A stretch of 64,000 bases of DNA from BM003 sp963699835 (lineage in GTDB: Bacteria > Pseudomonadota > Gammaproteobacteria > Steroidobacterales > BM003). The position numbers and the translations under genes are program-made. Location of the stretch: assembly GCA_963699835.1 (NCBI GenBank), contig CAVOVJ010000011.1, positions 62,001 to 126,000 on the forward strand, written 5' to 3'. The notes under the pieces are model-generated. The model was not told the DNA's origin, did not search any database, and saw only the letters and a program-made list of their open reading frames with translations. The first letter of the stretch is position 1. The number at the start of each line of letters is the position of its first letter. This document shows positions 54,501 through 62,200 of this stretch, piece after piece.

Positions 54501-54896
54501 GAGCAGCCTGGTATCGCCGATGCAGAGGCCACCGGGACCGATGACAGCGGCCTGAACGAGAACGCCGAAGCAACCGGGATTTTCGACAGCCCGGAAACAA
54601 TCGGGGTGCTGGAACGGGCGGAAGATACCGCTGTACTTGATCTCGATATCGGCGAAGAGTTAAGCGGCGCAGACGACGATCCGACGGCAACCGAAGTCTT
54701 GCCATCTGACGAGTTCCTTCAGCCAGCGGGCGATGCGGTCACGATGAGCGAGATCGGCACCAAGCTCGATCTGGCGCGCGCCTATATGGACATGGGTGAT
54801 CCGGACGGTGCCCGCAGCATCCTCGAGGAAGTGCTGGATGAAGGCGACGAGGGCCAGCGAGCTGACGCCGAACGCCTGATCAAAAGCCTGTCCTGA
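51552..54896 (+). CDS. fimV: FimV-like polar hub protein
   Basis: 1,114 residues. FimV organises the cell pole and type IV pilus/PilS-type signalling in Pseudomonas. Order: signal peptide (~1-29, ending in SASAWG); FimV N-terminal domain LGDIELKSNLNQPF; LysM peptidoglycan-binding domain ~185-246 (YRVQRNDTLWKIADRY); coiled coil ~306-355; one membrane helix ~404-424; a long, very acidic cytoplasmic region with tandem repeats; and the conserved C-terminal TPR cap (KLDLARAYMDMGDPDGAR, ~1070-1114). ATG 51552 chosen because it gives the signal peptide. asd and truA flank it as in pseudomonads. Confidence 0.93.
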   Translation: MARHISILSLLLSTYLLSASAWGLALGDIELKSNLNQPFRAEITVEGASRDDVTGLTVQLAPRAAFDRLGLDYPEYLQGFNLRTELRPDGDAAVIVTSSASVTEPFVTILVEAVWARGRLLREYTVFLDPPTFVAPAPAPAPVRAPSTTTETRTTGTVVRQPSSPASATAPVEQPAGQPFDAPGDSYRVQRNDTLWKIADRYRPDNSVSVNQMMMAIYEANPNAFMGRNINLVRAGSILRIPDRAAVTAISTAQANAEVARQYEEWRSGGAYTAPSEPVARLELRPPSEASSPGVGGQPVTGDAELTRENLELRDELEGVREELEESQRLLQLRDEEMAQLQQRLRAIEEAETEIVSPVTPAQPEELASQPEPEPVAEAETPPAAVKPAARPTADESLFSKLIGFVTAPLFLILLGLAVIAAALFAVIRRRRAAAEEFVEPWDSAGQAADDSSLTSQTQTLTELPVRARGEESIVVEESMSAEDTGSLEIPVFEAGTEATGSFELPDFETTAETTGSLELPTFDDLGKTEAPAGALPEVEPDRVEISAIDELSNTIMERLGQDQGDPIGEADFHMAYGLYDQAADVVRSALQAAPERRDLRAKLAEIFFVWGNKDQFLESAQKLFDTREDGSDADWDKILIMGKQIAPEEPIFSGELRSAGDEPVDLALEATAIAPPVDLSLDEEDQGGVDLDFGDALETGGDTRETPALTETGAVADKRLETGAGEEDEGLDFDFGGDTQENPTLETAAADSPTVETPTIESMSLDGPTMETPTLETPAVDMPTMETPTLETPAVDMPTMETPTLETPWLDTESEMADTIEQKMELGADVDAAAGGDRTSETAEIDLDDLGLDVNLDDSFLGPLDRTGQSEALDVDEDLSAADGAASTGIRKVDFDFSDVAGHEEDAGHSETETLAATDLAEPEAVIGDEDATMLATALPDAPEFFDTDTASVKAIDDASAIDLDLGDLIDEAESVEFGDTVEQPGIADAEATGTDDSGLNENAEATGIFDSPETIGVLERAEDTAVLDLDIGEELSGADDDPTATEVLPSDEFLQPAGDAVTMSEIGTKLDLARAYMDMGDPDGARSILEEVLDEGDEGQRADAERLIKSLS
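53856..53975 (+). repeat. 45-bp tandem repeat in the acidic domain of fimV
   Basis: Two full units (53856-53900, 53901-53945) and a 30-base partial third, each encoding PTMETPTLETPAVDM (residues ~769-808). Copies differ by a few third-position bases. The unit is a multiple of three, so copy change keeps the frame. Looser copies precede it (PTVETPTIES). Confidence 0.92.
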
Positions 54897-54948
54897 TGGT
54901 GTGCGCCGCTACCGGCGCGCAGATCGGAAAGCGGACTCCGGCGGCGTC

Positions 54949-55764
54949 ATGCCCAGAATAGCCATGGCCGTCGAGTACGACGGCAGCGACTTCTTCGGCT
55001 GGCAGATTCAGAAAGACGGTCGCGACGTTCAGTCCTGCGTCGAGCGGGCGCTCGGCGTCGTCGCCGATGAACCGGTGAAGGCTGTCTGCGCCGGCCGTAC
55101 CGACTCAGGCGTACATGCAATCGGCCAGGTCATCCACTTCGATACGTCCGCTACGCGTGGCGAGCGCTCCTGGGTCCTGGGCGTCAACAGCAATTTGCCT
55201 GACGATGTCAACGCGACCTGGGCCCGCGTCGTGACGCCGGATTTTCATGCCCGTTTCAGTGCTCGCCGCCGAACTTACAGATACCTTTTTGTGAATCGCC
55301 GGGTCCGCTCTTGCCTGCTTCGCGACCGTGCCTGCTGGGTGCATCGCCCGCTCGATGCGGACCTGATGCAGCGGGCCGCGTTGTGCCTGCTCGGAGAACA
55401 CGATTTCACCTCGTTTCGCGCGGCAAACTGCCAGGCAAATACCGCGACGAGAACGATTCATCGTCTCGATGTCGTGCGCCACAGCGATTTCATCTGGTTG
55501 ACAATTTGTGCCAATGCCTTTCTGCAGCATATGGTGCGGAATATTGCGGGGGCCTTGATGAAAGTGGGCCTAGGCGAGCGCGATCCCGAATGGGTCGAAG
55601 ACGTTCTGCGGCGGCGCGACAGAACGCGTGCAGGAGTTACCGCGCCGCCCGAGGGCCTGTACTTCACTGCGGTCGGGTATCCGCCGGAATTCGGATTGCC
55701 CGAGATCGAGGTTGCCGCGGCGGTACCGGATTCGTTTATCATGCCTCTACCGGGCTGGACCTGA
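54949..55764 (+). CDS. truA: tRNA pseudouridine38-40 synthase
   Basis: 271 residues from ATG 54949. Catalytic Asp in GRTDSGVHAIGQ; also YDGSDFFGWQ and FVNRRVRS. Isomerises U38-U40 in the anticodon stem. The ATG at 54949 gives MPRIAMAVEYDGS, the usual start, but its ribosome site is weak; a GTG at 54901, 4 bases after fimV, would add 16 basic residues and may allow coupling. trpF, which often follows truA in gammaproteobacteria, is absent and accD comes next. Confidence 0.94.
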   Translation: MPRIAMAVEYDGSDFFGWQIQKDGRDVQSCVERALGVVADEPVKAVCAGRTDSGVHAIGQVIHFDTSATRGERSWVLGVNSNLPDDVNATWARVVTPDFHARFSARRRTYRYLFVNRRVRSCLLRDRACWVHRPLDADLMQRAALCLLGEHDFTSFRAANCQANTATRTIHRLDVVRHSDFIWLTICANAFLQHMVRNIAGALMKVGLGERDPEWVEDVLRRRDRTRAGVTAPPEGLYFTAVGYPPEFGLPEIEVAAAVPDSFIMPLPGWT

Positions 55765-55780
55765 CGCGGGCACGAAACGA

Positions 55781-56647
55781 ATGAGCTGGTTCGAAAAACT
55801 GATGCCGTCCCGGATAAAAACCGAGCGGCGCACGCGATCGATACCGGAGGGACTTTGGTCGAAGTGTCCTGCGTGCGATGCTGTGTTGTATCGCGCCGAG
55901 CTCGAGCGCAATCTTTTTGTCTGTCCCAAGTGCGAGCACCACATGCGGATCAGTGCGCGCGTGCGTCTCGATAAATTTCTCGATGCCGGCAGCGGAGTAG
56001 AGTTATTCGCCAATCTCGAACCGCTCGATCCGCTGAAGTTCAAAGACACCAGGCGTTATCGCGATCGCCTGCTGCAGAGTCAGAAAGCCGTCGACGAGAA
56101 AGATGCGTTGGTGGCGATGAAGGGTCAGGTCGGCAAGGTCCCGGTGGTCGTATGCGCTTTCGAATTCAAATTCATGGGCGGTTCGATGGGGTCTGTCGTG
56201 GGCGAGAAATTCGTCCGTGCCGCGGAGCTTGCTTTGGAGAAGCGGCGACCGCTGATCTGTTTCTCGGCGAGCGGTGGCGCGAGGATGCAGGAGGCCTTGT
56301 TTTCGCTGATGCAGATGGCGAAGACCAGCGCTGCGCTGGCGCGACTCGGGCGGGAGGGAGTGCCGTTCATCTCGGTGATGACAGACCCGACGACCGGTGG
56401 CGTTTCGGCAAGTCTGGCGATGCTGGGTGACATAAATATTGCCGAACCCAGGGCGCTGATCGGGTTTGCCGGTCCCCGGGTCATCGAGCAAACCGTGCGC
56501 CAGACGCTGCCCGAGGGCTTCCAGCGTAGCGAGTTCCTGCTCGAACACGGCGCTCTCGATATGATCGTTGACCGCCGCGAGATGCGGCAACAGATAGCCG
56601 CGCTGGTCGCGAAGCTGGTTGGGATGCCCGCGACCGCAGTCGAATAG
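55781..56647 (+). CDS. accD: Acetyl-CoA carboxylase carboxyltransferase subunit beta
   Basis: 288 residues. N-terminal zinc ribbon CPAC ... CPKC, then the carboxyltransferase fold with FMGGSMGSVVGEK, SGGARMQE and TTGGVSASLAMLGD. With AccA it transfers carboxyl from biotin to acetyl-CoA, the first committed step of fatty-acid synthesis. ATG 55781 starts MSWFEKLMPSRIKTE, as in the family. Followed by folC as in E. coli. Confidence 0.97.
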   Translation: MSWFEKLMPSRIKTERRTRSIPEGLWSKCPACDAVLYRAELERNLFVCPKCEHHMRISARVRLDKFLDAGSGVELFANLEPLDPLKFKDTRRYRDRLLQSQKAVDEKDALVAMKGQVGKVPVVVCAFEFKFMGGSMGSVVGEKFVRAAELALEKRRPLICFSASGGARMQEALFSLMQMAKTSAALARLGREGVPFISVMTDPTTGGVSASLAMLGDINIAEPRALIGFAGPRVIEQTVRQTLPEGFQRSEFLLEHGALDMIVDRREMRQQIAALVAKLVGMPATAVE

Positions 56648-56713
56648 CGAGCGTATTTGCGCCGGTGTGCCGCGCCAACGCGGCGTCTTTCGAAGTGGGG
56701 AAAACGGCGGTTA

Positions 56714-58006
56714 GTGAACCCTGGTGAAACGGATCTCGATACTTGGCTGCGGCGGCTCGAGACGTTGCACCCCAAGGTTGTCGATCTCGGACTGGAGCGC
56801 ATTTCGCTGGTGCTTGAGCGTCTCGGTCTCGCCGATCCTCAATTTCAGGTAATAACCGTCGCCGGAACCAACGGCAAGGGTTCGACCGTCGCAATGCTGG
56901 AGAGCCTACTCCGTGGTGCCGGGCGATCGGTTGCGGCGCTCACATCGCCGCATTTGTGGTGTTTCAACGAACGTGTCCGGATTAACGGCCGGATGGCCGG
57001 CGATGCCGAGTTGATTGCTTGGTTCGAGGCGGTGGAAGCGGCACGGCACGCCGACGCGCTGACTTTTTTCGAATATACCACCGCGGCCGCCGTGCTCGGT
57101 TTTCAGCAGGCGGGCGTCGAGATTGCGGTTCTGGAGGTCGGGCTTGGGGGGCGCCTCGATGCGGTGAACGCGATCGATCCGGATGTCGCGATCGTCACAT
57201 CCATTGATCTTGATCACCAGAACTGGCTGGGTGCCACCCGCGCCGAGATCGGCCGTGAGAAGGCGGGGATTTTCCGTCCTGGCAAGCCGGCGATTGTCGG
57301 CGATCCCGATCCTCCCGACACGGTAGCGGCCCATGCGCTTGCGATAGGGGCCAGACTGGTCCGCTACGGGCCGGATTTTTGGATTGAGCGCCGTGCTGCC
57401 GGCCTCGATTATGTCGGTATCGCGGCGCGCCGCACGGGGCTTCCCGACACAGCGATTACCGGCAATGTGGCGGGGCGCAATCTGGGTTGTGCGCTCGCCG
57501 CACTCGAATGCCTCGGAGATGACAGTTTGCCGGACGCGGGCGTGCTGACCGCCGGACTTGCCGAACTGCAGGTCCCCGGGAGATTTCAATGCCTGCAAAT
57601 CGGTGGTGTCGAGTGGATCCTGGATGTCGCTCACAACCCGGCCGCCGCTGCCAACCTGGCACATCAACTCGCGGTTCGACCGCAGCGCCGGACCCATGCC
57701 CTGATCGGCATGATGGAGGACAAGGACGCCGTGGGGCTGGCGCGCGAACTCGCCGATAGCGTGGATTGCTGGATAGCCGTCCCTATCGATCGCCCGCGCG
57801 GCCAGGACGCAGCCGCGCTCAGCGCCCGGTTGCGCGAGGGTGGAGCGGGCGATGTGCGCGCGGTGGATTCGGTTGAGGCGGCATGTGCCGGCCTGCTCAC
57901 CGAGGCGGCAAGTGGAGACAGGGTTGTTGTGTTGGGGTCCTTCTATGTTGTTGCTCCCGCCGCAGAGGCGCTTGGGCTATACTGCGCCGCGCCCGCGCGC
58001 GGTTGA
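56714..58006 (+). CDS. folC: Bifunctional folylpolyglutamate / dihydrofolate synthase
   Basis: 430 residues from GTG 56714. Mur-ligase fold: P-loop TVAGTNGKGSTVAM, TSPHLWCFNERVRINGR, EVGLGGRLDAVNAID and LDVAHNPAAA. Adds Glu to folates and joins pteroate to Glu. The GTG gives MNPGETDLDTWLRRLETLHPK, in line with the family. Completes a folate link with folE2 upstream in the window and precedes dedD. Confidence 0.95.
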   Translation: MNPGETDLDTWLRRLETLHPKVVDLGLERISLVLERLGLADPQFQVITVAGTNGKGSTVAMLESLLRGAGRSVAALTSPHLWCFNERVRINGRMAGDAELIAWFEAVEAARHADALTFFEYTTAAAVLGFQQAGVEIAVLEVGLGGRLDAVNAIDPDVAIVTSIDLDHQNWLGATRAEIGREKAGIFRPGKPAIVGDPDPPDTVAAHALAIGARLVRYGPDFWIERRAAGLDYVGIAARRTGLPDTAITGNVAGRNLGCALAALECLGDDSLPDAGVLTAGLAELQVPGRFQCLQIGGVEWILDVAHNPAAAANLAHQLAVRPQRRTHALIGMMEDKDAVGLARELADSVDCWIAVPIDRPRGQDAAALSARLREGGAGDVRAVDSVEAACAGLLTEAASGDRVVVLGSFYVVAPAAEALGLYCAAPARG

Positions 58007-58049
58007 GCGCGCGCACCTGCAGGCGCGCTAAACACACACTGGTACGGCG

Positions 58050-58652
58050 ATGGAGCAACGTCTGAAAGAACGCATGATCGGCGCTATTGTTCTGGTGGCG
58101 ATCGCAATCCTGCTGATACCGGCGCTGCTCGACGGCCCGGGGCAGGAGACTGTCCGCCAGGAGCTTGAACTCAATCCCGGCGCACATACACGCACTGTCG
58201 ATATTGCGCTTGATGGCAGGGCAAGCGAACCGGCCGCGACCGCCATAACGGCACCGCTGGTCATCGACCCCGTCAGGACGGAAAAGGCGGTGGTCTCCGC
58301 TTCCACCAGTACCCCCGTCGAATCGACTCCTCCGCCAAAGCCGACGGCTGCGCCGAAACCCGCATCTCGGCAACCCGACAAAGCTGTCGCCCAGGCGGCC
58401 CCGTCCCAACCTGCGGCGGCTGGCAACTGGGCCGCCCAGGTCGGCAGTTTTTCGAAAAAGAGTTCTGCGACACGTATTACCCGTGAGTTGAAGGCCGGCG
58501 GTTTCTCCGCCTATGTCTCGGAGATCACCCAGGGTGGGCGCACGCTGTATCGGGTCCGTGTCGGACCGGTCGTAAGCCGCGCCGAGGCCGAAGCCCTGGT
58601 AGCCCGGCTCAGCAGCAGCGGTCATGCGGCGAAAGTCATGCCGCATCCGTGA
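58050..58652 (+). CDS. dedD: DedD-like SPOR-domain cell-division protein
   Basis: 200 residues. One membrane helix near the start (MIGAIVLVAIAILLIPALL), a Pro/Ala-rich linker, and a C-terminal SPOR domain (~125-198: WAAQVGSFSKKSSA ... YRVRVGPVVSRAEAEAL) that binds denuded glycan at the septum. Position between folC and cvpA matches E. coli dedD. Confidence 0.92.
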   Translation: MEQRLKERMIGAIVLVAIAILLIPALLDGPGQETVRQELELNPGAHTRTVDIALDGRASEPAATAITAPLVIDPVRTEKAVVSASTSTPVESTPPPKPTAAPKPASRQPDKAVAQAAPSQPAAAGNWAAQVGSFSKKSSATRITRELKAGGFSAYVSEITQGGRTLYRVRVGPVVSRAEAEALVARLSSSGHAAKVMPHP

Positions 58653-58684
58653 GAGCGGAGGCAGTCAGCGACTCGTGGCTCTGT

Positions 58685-58690
58685 TACAAT
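58685..58690 (+). promoter_or_regulatory. Candidate -10 (TACAAT) before cvpA
   Basis: TACAAT followed by GGCGCCGCC, ~135 bases before the cvpA ATG in the only sizeable gap of the accD-purF run. The hexamer at 17-base spacing (CAGTCA, 58662-58667) matches -35 consensus at 3 of 6. A separate start for cvpA-purF is possible. Confidence 0.35.
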
Positions 58691-58824
58691 GGCGCCGCCT
58701 TGAAGCCGGCTCAGGGGGAGTCGGGCGCAGGCGGGCTGGCAATGCTCGAGGTTGTCGCCTGTATCGTGATGAGCAACGGTCTGCCGATGGCTTCCAACAT
58801 CCCTTTCCCTGCACGATTATCTCT

Positions 58825-59340
58825 ATGCCAGTAATCGACTACATTTTTCTCGGTCTTGTCGCGTTATCGATATTGCTCGGCTTTATGCGTGGATTTTTCC
58901 GCGAGGCGCTGTCGCTTGCGAGCTGGGTGCTGGCGCTTTGGCTCGCATTGGAATTCGGTCAGATTTTCGTGCCTCTCTTTTCCGAAGTATTGCCGTCGCC
59001 GGCGTTACAAATCTGGGCGGCACGACTGATGACCTTTGTTTTGGTCCTGGTAGCCGGCGCTATAGTGAATCGCGTGATCGGCATGGCCGTGCGCAAGACC
59101 GGGCTATCGGGCACAGACCGTATTCTCGGTATGGGCTTTGGCCTCGGCCGCGGGATATTGCTTGTGGGTCTGCTGGTGCTAGGTGCGCAGGTGCTGGAAC
59201 TCGATCGCGAACCCTGGTGGGAGGAATCCCGAATCGTTCCCTACGGATTGCAGGTTGCCGAACAGATTCGCGATTACGTCGGCGAGGGCATCGACTATAT
59301 TGGCGAGGAAATCCAGCTGGGGACCTCAGGCGAGAACTAG
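58825..59340 (+). CDS. cvpA: CvpA family membrane protein
   Basis: 171 residues with four predicted membrane helices. Family features: VIDYIFLGLVALSILLGFMRGFFREALSL and DRILGMGFGLGRG. Function is not settled; in E. coli it is needed for colicin V production and affects envelope stress tolerance. It precedes purF as in E. coli. ATG 58825 fits the family (MPVIDY). Confidence 0.93.
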   Translation: MPVIDYIFLGLVALSILLGFMRGFFREALSLASWVLALWLALEFGQIFVPLFSEVLPSPALQIWAARLMTFVLVLVAGAIVNRVIGMAVRKTGLSGTDRILGMGFGLGRGILLVGLLVLGAQVLELDREPWWEESRIVPYGLQVAEQIRDYVGEGIDYIGEEIQLGTSGEN

Positions 59341-59394
59341 GCCGCGCGGCGGGCGCGCGCCTGGCAACGGCAATCGTTGATGGGCTGAAACACT

Positions 59395-60906
59395 ATGTGT
59401 GGAATTGTCGGAATAGTTGGCCAGACTGCGGTTAACCAGGCGTTGTACGACGCGTTGACCGTGTTGCAGCATCGCGGCCAGGATGCCGCGGGCATCGCGA
59501 CGATGAACGGCAATCTGTTGAATCTGCGCAAGAAAAACGGCCTGGTTCGGGACGTCTTCCAGCAGCGCCACATGCTGAAATTAAAAGGCAATGCCGGTAT
59601 CGGGCACGTTCGCTATCCTACCGCCGGTTGCGCCAAGTCAGCGGACTCGCAGCCGTTCTATGTCAATTCGCCCTACGGCATTTGTCTCGCGCACAATGGC
59701 AATCTGACCAACTGCGACGAGCTTACCCGGCTCCTGTTGCAGGAAGACCGCCGGCATTTGAACACGACCTCTGACTCCGAAGTGCTTCTCAACGTTTTCG
59801 CCCATGAGCTGGCGGCGGTGGCCGACGACTGTCTGCAGCCGGACAATGTTTTCGAAGCGGTCAGTGCGGTTCATAAACGGGTGCGCGGAGGGTATGCGGT
59901 CATCGCGATGGTGATCGGGCATGGTCTTGTCGCGTTTCGCGATCCACACGGTATCCGCCCGATGGTTCTCGGGCGACGCGAGACGGCGCGCGGCCCGGAG
60001 CACATCATTGCCTCGGAAAGCGTTGCGCTCGATGTCCTCGGTTTCGAGCTGATCCGTGATGTCGAGCCCGGCGAGGCAATCTACCTCGACCTGTCGGGTC
60101 AGGTTCACAGCAGGAGTTGCGCGACATCGCTCGGCAACACGCCGTGCATGTTCGAATACGTTTATTTTGCCCGGCCCGATTCGATCATCGACAACATATC
60201 GGTGTACAAGGCCCGGCTGCGGATGGGTGAGAAGCTGGCCGAGCGTATTGTTCGGGAATGGCCGGATCACGACATTGACGTGGTGATCCCGGTGCCGGAC
60301 ACCAGCCGTACCAGCGCACTGCAGTTGTCCAATGTCATGAAGCTGAAATTCCGCGAGGGATTTATCAAGAACCGTTATATCGGACGGACCTTTATCATGC
60401 CCGGTCAGGAGATGCGCAAGAAGTCCGTGCGTCGCAAACTCAACGCGATCGACCTCGAGTTTCGCAACAAAAACGTACTGCTTATCGACGATTCAATCGT
60501 CCGCGGCACAACGTCGAAACAGATCATTGAAATGGCCAGGGAGGCCGGTGCGCGTAACGTGTACTTTGCATCCGCTGCGCCGCCAGTGCGCTACCCGAAC
60601 GTCTACGGTATCGATATGCCGGCTGCGAGCGAGCTCGTCGCGCACGGCCGTAGCGAACAGGAAGTATGCGACATCATCGGCGCGGACCGGCTTTTCTACC
60701 AGACTCTCGAAGACCTGGTGCAGGCGGTCAAACATGATCATGCGGCGATACGCGAGTTCGACAATTCCTGTTTTTCCGGCGAGTACATCACCCGTGACAT
60801 TACCCCTGAATACCTGACGCAACTTGAACGTGCGCGCTCCGATAAGGCGAAGACGGCGCGCGAGGCGGCACGGCCGGACAAGCCCCGGGCTCTGGGCGTC
60901 ATCTGA
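59395..60906 (+). CDS. purF: Amidophosphoribosyltransferase
   Basis: 503 residues. N-terminal nucleophile glutaminase with Cys2 after Met (MCGIVGIVG), HNGNLTN and the C-terminal PRPP site VLLIDDSIVRGTTSKQ. Makes 5-phosphoribosylamine, the first committed purine step. With purL and glyA, three purine-related genes lie in this window. Followed 8 bases later by the glycerate kinase gene. Confidence 0.97.
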   Translation: MCGIVGIVGQTAVNQALYDALTVLQHRGQDAAGIATMNGNLLNLRKKNGLVRDVFQQRHMLKLKGNAGIGHVRYPTAGCAKSADSQPFYVNSPYGICLAHNGNLTNCDELTRLLLQEDRRHLNTTSDSEVLLNVFAHELAAVADDCLQPDNVFEAVSAVHKRVRGGYAVIAMVIGHGLVAFRDPHGIRPMVLGRRETARGPEHIIASESVALDVLGFELIRDVEPGEAIYLDLSGQVHSRSCATSLGNTPCMFEYVYFARPDSIIDNISVYKARLRMGEKLAERIVREWPDHDIDVVIPVPDTSRTSALQLSNVMKLKFREGFIKNRYIGRTFIMPGQEMRKKSVRRKLNAIDLEFRNKNVLLIDDSIVRGTTSKQIIEMAREAGARNVYFASAAPPVRYPNVYGIDMPAASELVAHGRSEQEVCDIIGADRLFYQTLEDLVQAVKHDHAAIREFDNSCFSGEYITRDITPEYLTQLERARSDKAKTAREAARPDKPRALGVI

Positions 60907-60914
60907 TAGTAGCT

Positions 60915-62153
60915 GTGGCCGCTCCGAATTCATCGGAACGCCGACAGACTCTCGAAAACCTGTTTCGATCTGCGCTCGCGGCTGCGCATGGGCGTGTCTG
61001 CGTCAGCCGCGCACTGCGGGCTTGCGCCGCGGGCGGCATCTGGTCCGCGGTCGCTGTCGGCAAAGCTGCCGAGGCGATGATGGAAGGTGCCTGCGACGTG
61101 CTGGGCCAGAGGCTGGCGCGGGGGCTGGTCGTCAGAAAGGATGGGCTGGCAAGCGGGGCGGTAGCGGCAGGCAAGCAGATAGAAACCATCGATGCGGCCC
61201 ACCCGGTACCAGACGCGAGCAGCCTGGAGGCCGGACGTCGGGTCTGCGATTTCCTCCGCGATACAGCGGTCGGCGACAATGTTCTGATCCTGATATCCGG
61301 TGGCGCATCCAGCCTTATTGAGCGGTTGCCGGACAGCGTGACGCTGCAACAATGGCAGCGCCTCAACACCTGGCTGTTGGGATCGGGTTTGGAAATCCGG
61401 GCGATCAACGCGATTCGTCGCCGTATCTCTCGTCTGAAAGGTGGTGGGTTGCTGCGCTATCTGGGCGGCAGGAAAGTTTGCGCGCTGATGTTGTCGGACG
61501 TGCAGGGCGACGAGCCGACGGTGATCGGTTCCGGTTTGCTGTCACGCAGTGAAGACAGCGCGCCGCTCGATGCGCTGCCCGGATGGGCGCGGGCGCTGGT
61601 CGAGGCTGCCGGCACCGGGGCAGGTGTGTGGGTAACTCCTTCAGCGTTGACTTTGCGGGTGATCGGCAGCAATGCCACGGCAACCGCGGCCGCGCTCGCG
61701 CGTGCAAGGCAGTTGGGTTTCGTCGCGCGGCCCGGGCGCGTCCCGCTCAGCGGCGAGGCGGAGTTATGTGCCCGAAAACTCGTTGGCGAAATGCGCGACG
61801 GCGCGCCTGGGGCCACGATCTGGGGCGGTGAAACCACGGTCACGCTGGCGGACGGCGCCGGCCGGGGCGGGCGCAATCTCCACCTTGCGCTGACGGCGGC
61901 TGTAGCGATGGATCGCAGCCATGGACTCAGCCTTTTGGCCGCTTCGAGCGATGGCGACGATGGTAACTCCGGTTGCGCCGGTGCGATCGTGGATGGCGAT
62001 ACTGTTAGTCATGGCCGCGCCCGGGGGCTCGATCCGTCACGCTGCCTCGCGGCATTCGATTCAGCGCGCTTTCTCGACGCGGCAGGGGCTACGTTGGTAA
62101 CCGGGGCTACCGGGACCAATGTTGCCGATCTGGCGATGGGCCTGCGCGCCTGA
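60915..62153 (+). CDS. Glycerate 2-kinase / MOFRL-family (GckA/TtuD-like) protein
   Basis: 412 residues from GTG 60915. Family features: AVGKAA near the start, DAAHPVPDASSLEAG, LISGGASSL, LSDVQGDEPTVIGSG, WGGETTVTL, GRGGRNLHLAL and the MOFRL end (SDGDDGNSGCAGAIVDG). Enzymes of this group phosphorylate glycerate at the 2-position; some were first described as hydroxypyruvate reductases (TtuD), so the exact reaction is uncertain. Confidence 0.87.
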   Translation: MAAPNSSERRQTLENLFRSALAAAHGRVCVSRALRACAAGGIWSAVAVGKAAEAMMEGACDVLGQRLARGLVVRKDGLASGAVAAGKQIETIDAAHPVPDASSLEAGRRVCDFLRDTAVGDNVLILISGGASSLIERLPDSVTLQQWQRLNTWLLGSGLEIRAINAIRRRISRLKGGGLLRYLGGRKVCALMLSDVQGDEPTVIGSGLLSRSEDSAPLDALPGWARALVEAAGTGAGVWVTPSALTLRVIGSNATATAAALARARQLGFVARPGRVPLSGEAELCARKLVGEMRDGAPGATIWGGETTVTLADGAGRGGRNLHLALTAAVAMDRSHGLSLLAASSDGDDGNSGCAGAIVDGDTVSHGRARGLDPSRCLAAFDSARFLDAAGATLVTGATGTNVADLAMGLRA

Positions 62154-62167
62154 GGGTTGCGCCTTGC

Positions 62168-62173
62168 TACAAT
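62168..62173 (+). promoter_or_regulatory. Candidate -10 (TACAAT) before the receiver-kinase gene
   Basis: TACAAT 28 bases before the ATG at 62201, in a 47-base gap. No clear -35 at normal spacing. Confidence 0.3.
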
Positions 62174-62200
62174 TCGCGAAATTTCTGGAAGCATGCCTTT

